Source: an uncultured Oscillospiraceae bacterium (lineage in GTDB: Bacteria > Bacillota > Clostridia > Oscillospirales > Oscillospiraceae). From it: a stretch of 11,267 bases of DNA. Location: NCBI GenBank assembly GCA_947628265.1, contig CANQZF010000035.1, positions 1 to 11,267 on the forward strand. The letters run 5' to 3'. Shown here one piece after another: positions 5,672 through 11,267 of this stretch. The notes under the pieces are model-generated. The model was given only the letters and a program-made list of their open reading frames with translations. It had not been told where the DNA came from and ran no database searches. Position 1 is the first letter of the stretch, and every line of letters begins with the position of its first letter. The translations under genes were made by a program, and so were the position numbers.

Positions 5672-7288
5672 TTGGCGGAACCGAAAAAGCAAAGCTATCT
5701 CACGGGCGCGGCCATATTGGCGGGGACGGTGGCCCTGACGAAGGTCATCGGGATGATCTACAAGATCCCCCTCTACAATCTTTTGGGGGACGACGGCTCC
5801 GGGCACTTCAACGTCATCTACAACATCTACACCCTGGTGCTGACCCTCTCCACCGCCGGCGTGCCGGTGGCCATCTCCCGGCTGGTGTCGGAGTCCATGG
5901 CCTCCGCGCGGCCCGTACAGGCAAAGCGCTTTTACCATGTGGGGCTCTTTGCCTTCACCCTCATCGGCCTTGTCGCTATGGCGCTGATGTTCCTCTTCGC
6001 CCAGCCTTTAGCCGATCTCATGAACGACTCCCAGGTGGCGGCGGGGGTGCGGTGCCTTGCTCCGGCGGTGTTCTTCTCCTGCGTGCTGGCGGTGCTCCGG
6101 GGCTATACCCAGGCCCACAGCGACATGGTGCCCACCGCCGTCTCCCAGATCATCGAGGTCCTGTGCAAGATGGTCTTCGGCCTTGCCATCGCCTGGTATT
6201 TAAAGGGCCAGGGGTACGCAAAGCCCATCATCGCCGCCGGGGCCATCACCGGCGTCACCATCGGCCTGGGCCTTGACATCCCGGTGATCGCCCTCATGTC
6301 CCGGAAAAGCGCGGCCAGGACGCCCATGACCTTGAACCTCGATAGGCCCGAGACGCGCCTTCGCACCTTCTGGCTCATCCTCTCCGTCAGCGTCCCCATC
6401 ATGCTGGGGTCCTCCGTGATGAACATCATAAACCTTGTGGACACCGCCGTGGTCCGGGGGCGTCTGGCCTCCGGGGCCATGCTGGCGGAGAATGAGATCG
6501 ACATCCTCTACGGCGTCTACACCAAGGGCATCACCCTCTACAGCCTCCCCACGGCCTTCATCTCCCCCATCGTCATCGCGGTGGTGCCGGTACTGGCGGC
6601 GGCCAGGGGCGCCAAGCAGTTTGGCGAGGCCCGGGCCACCATGGAGTCCAGCATGAAGATGACGAACCTTTTGGCCATGCCGGCGGCGGTGGGCCTTGCG
6701 GTGCTGGCCCAGCCCATCTTCGACGTGCTCTTCCCCGGCTCCAACGAGAACGGCCCCGCCCTTTTGCGGATTTTGGGGCTGGCAAGCTATTTCGTGTGCG
6801 TCTATATCATCACCAACGGCATCCTCCAGGCGGCGGGCCGGGAGAAGCTGGCCCTGCTGGCGCTGCCGGTGGGCGGGGTCGTCAAGATCATTATAAGTTA
6901 TTTTCTGGTGGGGGACCCGGAGATCCACATCTACGGCGCGCCCATCGGCATGGTGGCGTGCTACGCCGCCATCAGCGTCGTGAATATCCTCTTCATCTCC
7001 GCCACCAGCCCCGCGCGGCCCAACTACCTGAAGGTCACCCTCCGGCCCCTTGTCTGCTCCCTCCTCATGGGCGCGGCGGCCTGGGGCGTCTACGGGCTTT
7101 TGGATAAATTCGTCTTCCCCCGCCTGGGCGGCGGGCGGCTGGCGGCCATCGTGTGCCTGGGTGGGGCGGTTCTGGTGGGTGTGGCGGTGTACGCCGTGCT
7201 GATCTTCGCCTTCCGGGCTGTGACCAAGGAGGACATTTTGCTCCTTCCCAAGGGTGAAAAACTGGCAAATCTGCTGAAAATGAAGTAA
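5672..7288 (+). CDS. MurJ/SpoVB (YabM-like) family lipid-linked precursor flippase
   Basis: A 538-residue polytopic membrane protein of the MOP superfamily (polysaccharide exporter/MATE-like fold), about 14 predicted membrane helices with little soluble domain. The N-terminus (residues 8-70) has the family pattern: TGAAILAGTVALTKVIG, a KIPLYNLLGDDGSG segment, NVIYNIY and STAGVPVAISRLVSE. The protein would move an undecaprenyl-linked sugar precursor across the cytoplasmic membrane; whether it is the cell-division lipid II flippase (YtgP/MurJ role), a spore-cortex form (SpoVB) or YabM is not decidable from sequence alone. Position next to mazG, a HU gene and rqcP matches B. subtilis yabM. Translation starts at TTG 5672: the ribosome site GAGAGGA is 8 nt upstream, and the next in-frame Met is inside the first helix. 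It shares the promoter at 5575-5603 and is followed after 44 bp by mazG. Confidence 0.9.
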   Translation: MAEPKKQSYLTGAAILAGTVALTKVIGMIYKIPLYNLLGDDGSGHFNVIYNIYTLVLTLSTAGVPVAISRLVSESMASARPVQAKRFYHVGLFAFTLIGLVAMALMFLFAQPLADLMNDSQVAAGVRCLAPAVFFSCVLAVLRGYTQAHSDMVPTAVSQIIEVLCKMVFGLAIAWYLKGQGYAKPIIAAGAITGVTIGLGLDIPVIALMSRKSAARTPMTLNLDRPETRLRTFWLILSVSVPIMLGSSVMNIINLVDTAVVRGRLASGAMLAENEIDILYGVYTKGITLYSLPTAFISPIVIAVVPVLAAARGAKQFGEARATMESSMKMTNLLAMPAAVGLAVLAQPIFDVLFPGSNENGPALLRILGLASYFVCVYIITNGILQAAGREKLALLALPVGGVVKIIISYFLVGDPEIHIYGAPIGMVACYAAISVVNILFISATSPARPNYLKVTLRPLVCSLLMGAAAWGVYGLLDKFVFPRLGGGRLAAIVCLGGAVLVGVAVYAVLIFAFRAVTKEDILLLPKGEKLANLLKMK

Positions 7289-7332
7289 AATTCCTTGAAA
7301 CGTGTTTTTTTACTTGCAGTTGAGGGAAAAGT

Positions 7333-8133
7333 ATGATAGATTTTGAATATAAATCCAATTATGATGTCGATGATCTTCGGCGCATCGTGAAGATCCTCCG
7401 GGGCGAGGGCGGATGCCCCTGGGACAGGGAGCAGACCCACGAGTCCATCCGGCGGGAATTCATCGAGGAGGTCTACGAGGTGGTGGAGGCCATCGACGAG
7501 CAAAGCCCCGAACACCTCCGGGAGGAGCTGGGGGACGTCCTTTTGCAGGTGGTCTTCCACGCGGACATGGAGGAGGACGCCGGACATTTTGACCTGGACG
7601 CCGTGGCGGACGGGGTGTGCAAAAAGCTGATCCTCCGCCATCCCCACGTCTTTGGGGACACCGCCGTTTCCGGCTCCGGCGAGGTCTTGCAAAATTGGGA
7701 CAAGATCAAAAAGGCCGAGAAGCACCGGGATACCCTGAGCGCGGACCTGGACGCCGTGGCCAAGAGCCTCCCCGCCCTCTGGCGGGCGGAGAAGATCCAG
7801 AAGAAGGCCGGAAAAGCGGGGTTCGACTGGGAGGAGGCTGAGGGCGCCCTGGACAAAATAGACGAGGAAGCCCGGGAGCTGCGCCGCGCCGTCCAGGAGG
7901 GCGGGGACGCGGCGGAGGAGCTGGGGGACCTTCTCTTCTCCTGCGTCAACGTCTCCCGGCACTTAAAGCTGGACCCGGAGACGGTGCTGCGCCGGGCCTC
8001 AGATAAATTCGTGGAGCGGATAAGCCGCATGGAGGCCCTGGCCGCCGGGCGTGGCGAGGCCCTGGAGGGGATGAGCCTTTCCGAGATGGACAAGCTCTGG
8101 GACCAGGCCAAGGCCCAGGAAAAAAGTGTTTAA
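7333..8133 (+). CDS. mazG: MazG nucleoside triphosphate pyrophosphohydrolase
   Basis: A 266-residue cytoplasmic enzyme that hydrolyses (d)NTPs to NMP and pyrophosphate, a house-cleaning and stress-related activity. Two MazG modules are visible. Module 1 has the substrate motif GGCPWD (26-31) and the metal-binding EEVYE (45-49) with EELGD (64-68). Module 2 has EEARE (178-182) with EELGD (195-199). Linker motifs LRHPHVFGD (101-109) and NWDKIKKAEK (121-130) are typical. Length equals E. coli MazG. In B. subtilis the corresponding yabN product has an extra N-terminal tetrapyrrole-methylase domain, which is absent here. The ATG at 7333 has a TGAGGG ribosome site. It follows the flippase gene by 44 bp and is probably co-transcribed. 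The stop codon lies in a perfect inverted repeat (8129-8150). Confidence 0.96.
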   Translation: MIDFEYKSNYDVDDLRRIVKILRGEGGCPWDREQTHESIRREFIEEVYEVVEAIDEQSPEHLREELGDVLLQVVFHADMEEDAGHFDLDAVADGVCKKLILRHPHVFGDTAVSGSGEVLQNWDKIKKAEKHRDTLSADLDAVAKSLPALWRAEKIQKKAGKAGFDWEEAEGALDKIDEEARELRRAVQEGGDAAEELGDLLFSCVNVSRHLKLDPETVLRRASDKFVERISRMEALAAGRGEALEGMSLSEMDKLWDQAKAQEKSV

Positions 8134-8150
8134 AGGCGAATGCCTTTAAA
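8129..8150 (+). repeat. Inverted repeat at the mazG stop codon
   Basis: Perfect 9-bp arms TTTAAAGGC (8129-8137) and GCCTTTAAA (8142-8150) with loop GAAT. It contains the mazG stop and is followed by an AT-rich patch (8151-8163) just before the HU leader. It could be an mRNA end structure or an operator in front of the HU gene. No -35/-10 pair of good quality was found here, so the HU promoter remains unplaced. Confidence 0.45.
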
Positions 8151-8198
8151 GATATATTATATTCCGGGAAAACCGGGAATTCAGGAGGAAAACAAGAC

Positions 8199-8474
8199 AT
8201 GAACAAGACAGAACTCATCAGCGCGGTGGCTGAGAAGGCCGGACTTTCCAAGAAGGACAGCGAGAAGGCCGTCAACGCCGTTATCGACACCATCGTTGAG
8301 ACCATGAAGGCCGGCGATAAGGTGACCCTCGTGGGCTTCGGCGCTTTCGAGGCCAAGGAGCGGGCCGCCCGCATCGGCCGCAACCCCCAGAACAAGCAGG
8401 AGATCCGCATCCCCGCCACCAGGATCCCCGTTTTCAAGGCCGGGAAGGCCCTCAAGGAGACCATCGCCGAGTAA
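8199..8474 (+). CDS. hup: HU family nucleoid DNA-binding protein
   Basis: A 91-residue protein of standard HU length that binds and bends DNA as a dimer and compacts the nucleoid. The N-terminal helical dimerisation part MNKTELISAVAEKAGLSKK is followed by VTLVGFGAFEAKERAAR (the conserved GFG turn at 47-49) and the DNA-binding beta arm IGRNPQNKQEIRIPA with the intercalating proline, and it ends in PVFKAGKALKETI. The ribosome site CAGGAGGAAA (8182-8191) is strong and the codons are highly biased, as expected of an abundant protein. It lies between mazG and rqcP, a common clostridial order, and is followed by two hairpins, the second a terminator. IHF-type specificity is not expected in this group. 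Confidence 0.97.
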   Translation: MNKTELISAVAEKAGLSKKDSEKAVNAVIDTIVETMKAGDKVTLVGFGAFEAKERAARIGRNPQNKQEIRIPATRIPVFKAGKALKETIAE

Positions 8475-8490
8475 TTGGCGGAAAACTATA

Positions 8491-8511
8491 CGGGCCGGCT
8501 TTGCCGGCCCG
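8491..8511. repeat. GC-rich palindrome after the HU gene
   Basis: CGGGCCGGC (8491-8499) and GCCGGCCCG (8503-8511) form a 9-bp stem with a TTT loop, 16 bp after the HU stop. There is no T-run behind it, so it is more likely a 3'-end stabiliser or REP-type palindrome than the terminator itself. Confidence 0.5.
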
Positions 8512-8526
8512 CTGAGCGAGAAAACC

Positions 8527-8553
8527 GCCCCGGTAAAGCCGGGGCTTCGTTTT
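8527..8553 (+). terminator. Rho-independent terminator of the HU gene
   Basis: GCCCCGG (8527-8533) pairs with CCGGGGC (8539-8545) over a TAAAG loop, followed by TTCGTTTT. The hairpin lies about 50 bp after the HU stop and 30 bp before rqcP, so rqcP depends on read-through or on a promoter hidden in the AT-rich bases 8550-8568. Confidence 0.65.
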
Positions 8554-8580
8554 AATTCCTTTTAAAATGAGAGGATCGGC

Positions 8581-8826
8581 ATGAGACTTGATAAGTATTT
8601 AAAGGTCTCGCGGCTCATCAAGCGGCGCACCGTGGCGCAGGAGGCCTGCGACGGGGGGAGAGTTTCCGTCAACGGCGTCACCGCCAAGCCCTCCCGGGAG
8701 GTAAAGCCCGGGGACGTCATCGAGATGTCCTTCGGTGCCAAAAAGGTCCGGGTGGAGGTGGTCTCCGTCCAGGAGACGGTGCGCAAGGACGACGCCGCCG
8801 GCATGTACAGGGAGCTTCCCGTCTGA
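8581..8826 (+). CDS. rqcP: RqcP (YabO-like) S4-domain ribosome-quality-control factor
   Basis: An 81-residue protein made of a single S4 RNA-binding domain, MRLDKYLKVSRLIKRRTVAQ at the start and GGRVSVNGVTAKPSREVKPGDVIE in the middle, the standard S4 pattern. Length and sequence fit RqcP (B. subtilis YabO), which binds stalled 50S-peptidyl-tRNA complexes and works with RqcH to add C-terminal alanine tails to stuck nascent chains. It also resembles E. coli Hsp15, but position after the flippase, mazG and HU genes supports RqcP. The ATG at 8581 has a GAGAGGATC ribosome site. The gene normally next in sporeformers (yabP) is missing; an AI-2E-type transporter starts 28 bp later. Confidence 0.92.
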   Translation: MRLDKYLKVSRLIKRRTVAQEACDGGRVSVNGVTAKPSREVKPGDVIEMSFGAKKVRVEVVSVQETVRKDDAAGMYRELPV

Positions 8827-8854
8827 CGGGGGAGGAAAATCTGAGGGAACGAAA

Positions 8855-10210
8855 ATGAAAAATTTCAAATGGGACAAGAAGTACCTCTATTGGGGGGTCA
8901 CCGCCTTTTGCGTGGTGGTGGCCAGCATCGTGTTCTTCTGGCTTCTGAACACCTGGAACGGCATCCGCTCCACCCTGGGGCTCATCATGTCGGCGCTGTC
9001 GCCGGTGATCTACGGCCTTGTGATCGCGTACCTCCTCAACAAGATCATGGCGGTCTTTGAGGAGCGGTGGTTCAAAAAGCTCTGCTCCAAGCTCTTCAAA
9101 AAGCCGGAGACGGCCAGAAAGGCCGCCAGGGCCTTCTCCGTGGTGGTGACGCTCCTTTTGGCGCTGGGCATCATCGCGGGGCTTTTGGCCATCATCCTGC
9201 CGGAGATCGTGAACAGCGTCACCAACATCCTCTCCAACTCCGAAAATTACTTGAACGTGGCCATGGAATGGCTGGAGAACGCCCTGAAGGACAGCAAGTA
9301 CGAGGAGGTGGCGGTGGAGTGGCTGAATACCATCTCGGATAAGCTGGTGGAATGGCTGCAAAACGACGTGCTTTCCAAGGCCAGGGACCTTTTGGAGAGC
9401 ATCACCACCGGCGTTATCTCCGTCATCATGACGCTGGTGGACCTGTTCATCGGCGTTGTGATCTCGGTGTACCTCCTCTATAACAAGGAGACCTTCTGCG
9501 CCCAGGCCAAGAAGGCCCTGTACGCCGTTCTCCGGCCAAAGGCGGCCAACCGCATCATGTCGGAGCTGGATTTCATAAACGACGCCTTTGGCAATTACAT
9601 CGTGGGCACGCTCATCGACTCCACCATCGTGGGGGTGCTCAATTACCTCTTCATGCTGGTGATGGGGATGCCCTACGCCGCGCTGGTGTCCATCATCGTG
9701 GCGGTGACCAACCTCATCCCTATGTTCGGACCCTTCATCGGCGCGGTGCCCGCCACGCTCCTCATCCTTCTTGAAAATCCCACCCAGGCCCTCATCTTCG
9801 TGATCTTCACCGTGGTGCTCCAGCAGATCGACGGCCAGATCCTGAAGCCCAGGATCCACGCCTCCCGCACGGGGCTGTCGGGCTTTTGGATCATGTTCGC
9901 CATCCTCTTCTTCGGAGGGCTCTTTGGCATCCTGGGCATGATCGTGGGCGTGCCGCTGACCACGGTGCTCTACAACATCGCCCGCCGGGGCCTGGCGAGG
10001 CTCCTCACAAACCGGGGCCTCCCCGTGGAGACCGAGGCGTACGCCGATTTGGGCAGCGTGGACCCGGCCACCGGCCAGCTCCTCCCCAAGCCCAAGCCCG
10101 ACCCCGCCGCCAAGCCCGAGCCCCCCATTAAGAAGCTCCTCAAAAAGGAGCTCTTCAAAAAGAAAAAGCCCGAGGATAAGGAAAAGCGGGAAGACGAGGC
10201 GAAGAAATAA
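8855..10210 (+). CDS. AI-2E family membrane protein
   Basis: A 451-residue polytopic protein of the AI-2E transporter family (PF01594 type). Hydrophobic pairs lie near residues 10-32, 40-66 and 92-116. A helical soluble segment (about 120-180) and a second membrane block (185-385) follow, holding the family marks NLIPMFGPFIGAVPA (286-300), QQIDGQILKPRI (323-334), GLSGFWIMFA (340-349) and GGLFGILGMIVGVP (354-367). Despite the name, members transport various substrates or ions, and the substrate cannot be inferred here. The C-terminus (410-451) is a Pro/Lys-rich then very basic and acidic cytoplasmic tail, longer than usual. The start at ATG 8855 is chosen for the GAGGG site at 8843-8847; an upstream in-frame extension overlaps rqcP and lacks a ribosome site. 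Gap to rqcP is 28 bp, so probably co-transcribed. A 12-bp stem terminator follows. Confidence 0.93.
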   Translation: MKNFKWDKKYLYWGVTAFCVVVASIVFFWLLNTWNGIRSTLGLIMSALSPVIYGLVIAYLLNKIMAVFEERWFKKLCSKLFKKPETARKAARAFSVVVTLLLALGIIAGLLAIILPEIVNSVTNILSNSENYLNVAMEWLENALKDSKYEEVAVEWLNTISDKLVEWLQNDVLSKARDLLESITTGVISVIMTLVDLFIGVVISVYLLYNKETFCAQAKKALYAVLRPKAANRIMSELDFINDAFGNYIVGTLIDSTIVGVLNYLFMLVMGMPYAALVSIIVAVTNLIPMFGPFIGAVPATLLILLENPTQALIFVIFTVVLQQIDGQILKPRIHASRTGLSGFWIMFAILFFGGLFGILGMIVGVPLTTVLYNIARRGLARLLTNRGLPVETEAYADLGSVDPATGQLLPKPKPDPAAKPEPPIKKLLKKELFKKKKPEDKEKREDEAKK

Positions 10211-10221
10211 AAAATGTAGTT

Positions 10222-10249
10222 ATCCCCTCTGAAGCAATTCAGAGGGGAT
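10222..10249 (+). terminator. Terminator after the AI-2E gene
   Basis: Perfect 12-bp arms ATCCCCTCTGAA (10222-10233) and TTCAGAGGGGAT (10238-10249) with a GCAA tetraloop, then GATTTT. It begins 12 bp after the stop codon. The T-run is short but the stem is strong and long. Confidence 0.8.
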
Positions 10250-10441
10250 GATTTTCCGGCCCCGAAAGGCTCTCGGGCAGGGCATTTCTCCGAAACGCAT
10301 ATGCCTTCCGGCAAACGATGAAACCTAAAATCCCGCCGGAGGGGTCGCACCCAAGGGCATTCCCTACGGTCACCGTCCTCGGCGACCCGTCCTTCGGGCC
10401 ACATCTCGACCCCAAATAAACGCGCCATCCCCGAAAACGGT
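10250..10441. other. Gene-free segment with a 73-nt palindrome-rich element
   Basis: No credible gene. A 7-bp outer stem GGGGTCG (10341-10347)/CGACCCC (10407-10413) encloses a palindrome ACGGT-C-ACCGT (10366-10376), a GGG/CCC hairpin (10355-10364) and CCCG/CGGG (10386-10397). Its size invites a tRNA reading, but no T-loop or anticodon arm is present. It could be a structured RNA or another dispersed repeat. Confidence 0.35.
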
Positions 10442-10490
10442 ATTCGCCGCAAATTTATGCGGCGAATGATTTAATGTGCGGCGAAGCCGC
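10442..10490. repeat. TTCGCCGCA palindrome, second copy, plus a small hairpin
   Basis: ATTCGCCGCA (10442-10451) and TGCGGCGAAT (10458-10467) form a 10-bp stem, sharing its core with the palindrome at 3176-3199. A short GCGGC-GAA-GCCGC hairpin follows at 10478-10490. Confidence 0.6.
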
Positions 10491-10496
10491 TCCTTA

Positions 10497-10638
10497 TAAA
10501 AGCCCTTCCCGCTTAGGCGGGGAGGGGCAGGGGTGAGGTGAGAAGGTAGCAAATCAGGAAGCACTCAGATGAACGCACCTTCTCACCTCATCCGTCGCTA
10601 ACGCGCCACCTTCCCCGCCCTGCGGGGAAGGCTAAAAA
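10497..10638. repeat. MITE-like palindromic element, copy 1
   Basis: About 140 bp with imperfect terminal inverted repeats, AAAAGCCCTTCCCGC on the left and GCGGGGAAGGCTAAAAA on the right, each end itself foldable into a small hairpin. An inner inverted repeat reads GTGAGGTGAGAAGGT (10533-10547) against ACCTTCTCACCTCAT (10577-10591). The element has no coding potential of its own. Copy 2 follows after about 27 bp with the same plan but diverged sequence. Mobilisation by a transposase elsewhere is inferred. Confidence 0.65.
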
Positions 10639-10642
10639 GGTT

Positions 10643-10659
10643 GCGGCCCGGTGGGCCGC
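10643..10659. repeat. Small hairpin between the two MITE-like elements
   Basis: GCGGCCC (10643-10649) pairs with GGGCCGC (10653-10659) around GGT. It resembles the core of the type A REP-like hairpins near 2860 and 3030 but lacks the GTAn foot. Confidence 0.45.
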
Positions 10660-10665
10660 TTATTT

Positions 10666-10772
10666 TAAAAGCCCCTCCCTTTGGGAGGGGGCAGGGGGTG
10701 GGGGTGTGTATGGATATACGGACCCACCCTGCCCGTCGCTGCGCTCGGGCACCCCTCCCGGAGGGAGGGGCA
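10666..10772. repeat. MITE-like palindromic element, copy 2
   Basis: About 105 bp starting TTAAAAGCCCCTCCC and ending GGAGGGAGGGGCAAT. The layout follows copy 1: end hairpin, CAGGGGGTGGGGGTG inner arm, short centre, CCCACCCTGCCCGTCGCT inner arm, then the CACCCCTCCCGGAGGGAGGGG end hairpin arms. The motif CCGTCGCT is shared with copy 1 (10592-10599), showing common ancestry with strong drift. Confidence 0.65.
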
Positions 10773-10777
10773 ATCTG

Positions 10778-10930
10778 GGCGGCGGCCCCTACAGCGTTCA
10801 TAGATGGAATGCAAAAATTGGGGTTCGGGCGGGTTTGGGACCCGCCCCTACGGTATTATTTTAGGTTGTTGCGTTTTTATGGGAAAATCTACCAAATTTC
10901 TCGTAGGGGCGGGTCCCAGACCCGCCCGCC
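10778..10930. repeat. REP/BIME-like inverted pair of GTAGGGG-footed hairpins
   Basis: A minus-strand copy has arms GGGCGGGT (10827-10834) and ACCCGCCC (10840-10847) with its GTAG foot at 10851-10848. A plus-strand copy has GTAG at 10903-10906, arms GGGCGGGT (10907-10914) and ACCCGCCC (10920-10927). The two stems are identical and face each other across about 50 bp. A partial copy of the related type (GTAGGGGCCGCCGCCCA on minus) lies at 10778-10794. The foot is the same as in the cluster at 2855-3110. Confidence 0.7.
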
Positions 10931-11029
10931 TTTTATTCAATATTTTTTGTGGGGCTAAGCCTTACAAAAAATCCCTTTTGTTTTGCGCAGTGTGCGGCCC
11001 GTAGGGCCGTGCGCGGAGCAAAACAGCAG

Positions 11030-11070
11030 AAAAAAGGTCCCTGAATTCCGCAGAATTCAGGGACCTTTTT
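11030..11070. terminator. Strong bidirectional terminator
   Basis: Perfect 18-bp inverted repeat, arms 11031-11048 and 11053-11070, loop CGCA, with an A-run on the left and T-run on the right, so it has the intrinsic-terminator form on both strands. It contains two EcoRI-type GAATTC sites in its arms. It separates the plus-strand run from the minus-strand peptidase gene. Confidence 0.85.
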
Positions 11071-11085
11071 CGTACGTTCCTTTTT

Positions 11086-11111
11086 GAAAAAAGCCCAAAA
11101 GGGCTTTTTTC
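11086..11111 (-). terminator. Terminator of the NlpC/P60 gene
   Basis: GAAAAAAGCCC (11086-11096) and GGGCTTTTTTC (11101-11111) with an AAAA loop; on the minus strand the stem is followed by the T-run. It begins 4 bp after the stop codon of the minus-strand gene and also has the T-run for plus-strand transcripts. Confidence 0.8.
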
Positions 11112-11115
11112 AATT

Positions 11116-11267
11116 TTAGTCGATGATCCGCCGGGCGCCGTAGTAGACGCTGGTGTAGTAGCTGCTGTTGAGGTCGGAGATGATGACGCCGACGCGGGAG
11201 TTGGAGGCGTGGACGAACTGGCCGTTGCCTATGTAGATACCGACGTGGGTGACCTCGTAGCCGTTGG
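11116..11267 (-). CDS. NlpC/P60 family cell-wall peptidase, C-terminal end (enters from right edge)
   Basis: The last 50 codons are visible, ending at TAA 11118-11116. The residues THVGIYIGNGQFVHAS match the NlpC/P60 core: the His of HVGIY is the catalytic base, and the His of FVHAS is the third polar residue of the Cys-His-His set; the catalytic Cys would lie upstream, outside the window. The ending YYTSVYYGARRIID is typical of these domains at the protein C-terminus. Family members are secreted or surface endopeptidases that cut D-gamma-glutamyl-diamino acid links in peptidoglycan, often with N-terminal SH3 or LysM domains. Here the domain architecture, signal peptide and promoter cannot be seen. 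Two terminators follow the gene. Confidence 0.88.
   Translation of the reverse strand, partial: NGYEVTHVGIYIGNGQFVHASNSRVGVIISDLNSSYYTSVYYGARRIID

Noticed and set aside
8717..9859. Minus-strand open frame of 380 codons over the AI-2E gene
   Set aside because: It is His/Asp/Gly-rich shadow translation antisense to a clear family protein; GC-rich DNA often leaves such frames open.
10341..10413. tRNA gene, from the 7-bp closing stem and 73-nt length
   Set aside because: No GTTCRANTC T-loop, no D-arm and no plausible anticodon arm on either strand.
9970..10452. Minus-strand open frame of 160 codons after the AI-2E gene
   Set aside because: Half of it is antisense to the AI-2E 3' end and its terminator, and the rest covers the palindrome-rich segment; no ribosome site.

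Overview
The window looks like chromosomal DNA from a GC-rich, low-redundancy Gram-positive of the class Clostridia, most likely an Oscillospiraceae-type gut bacterium. This placement is inference. It rests on the DnaD-domain/DnaI primosome pair, the SpoVB/YabM-MazG-HU-RqcP gene order, a TagA/WecG enzyme, AGGAGG-type ribosome sites, a Cys/Gly-rich microprotein of a kind I recall from such genomes, and many hairpin repeats between genes. No rRNA, tRNA, CRISPR array, integrase or transposase gene was seen.

Left part (1-2790). A proline-rich protein runs off the left edge on the minus strand. Facing away from it is a 42-residue Cys/Gly-rich membrane microprotein (435-563, plus), followed by a hairpin array (594-865) that ends in a good plus-strand terminator. 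Next is a minus-strand operon with its own strong promoter: a TagA/WecG glycosyltransferase, a DJ-1/PfpI protein and 5-formyltetrahydrofolate cyclo-ligase. The genes are separated by 5 bp and then overlap by 20 bp.

Centre (2790-5670). A roughly 500 bp gene-free stretch holds a G-quadruplex motif and REP/BIME-like hairpin repeats. A clear sigma-A type promoter then drives a two-gene replication-initiation operon, a DnaD/DnaB-domain protein overlapping a DnaI/DnaC-type AAA+ helicase loader by ATGA. Just downstream lies a small AT-rich patch with three to four DnaA-box-like 9-mers.

Right part (5575-10250). A second good promoter precedes a plus-strand run matching the B. subtilis yabM-yabN-yabO neighbourhood: a MurJ/SpoVB-family flippase, a MazG NTP pyrophosphohydrolase, a HU nucleoid protein with a terminator, the S4-domain ribosome-quality-control factor RqcP, and an AI-2E-family membrane protein in the place where yabP/yabQ/divIC sit in sporeformers.

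Right edge (10250-11267). About 870 bp without a gene contains two tandem MITE-like palindromic elements, an inverted pair of GTAGGGG-footed hairpins and two strong terminators. The C-terminal end of an NlpC/P60 cell-wall peptidase enters on the minus strand. I found no wholly new multi-gene system. The most unusual items are the microprotein with its hairpin array, the two classes of palindromic repeats, and the DnaA-box cluster beside the helicase-loader operon.
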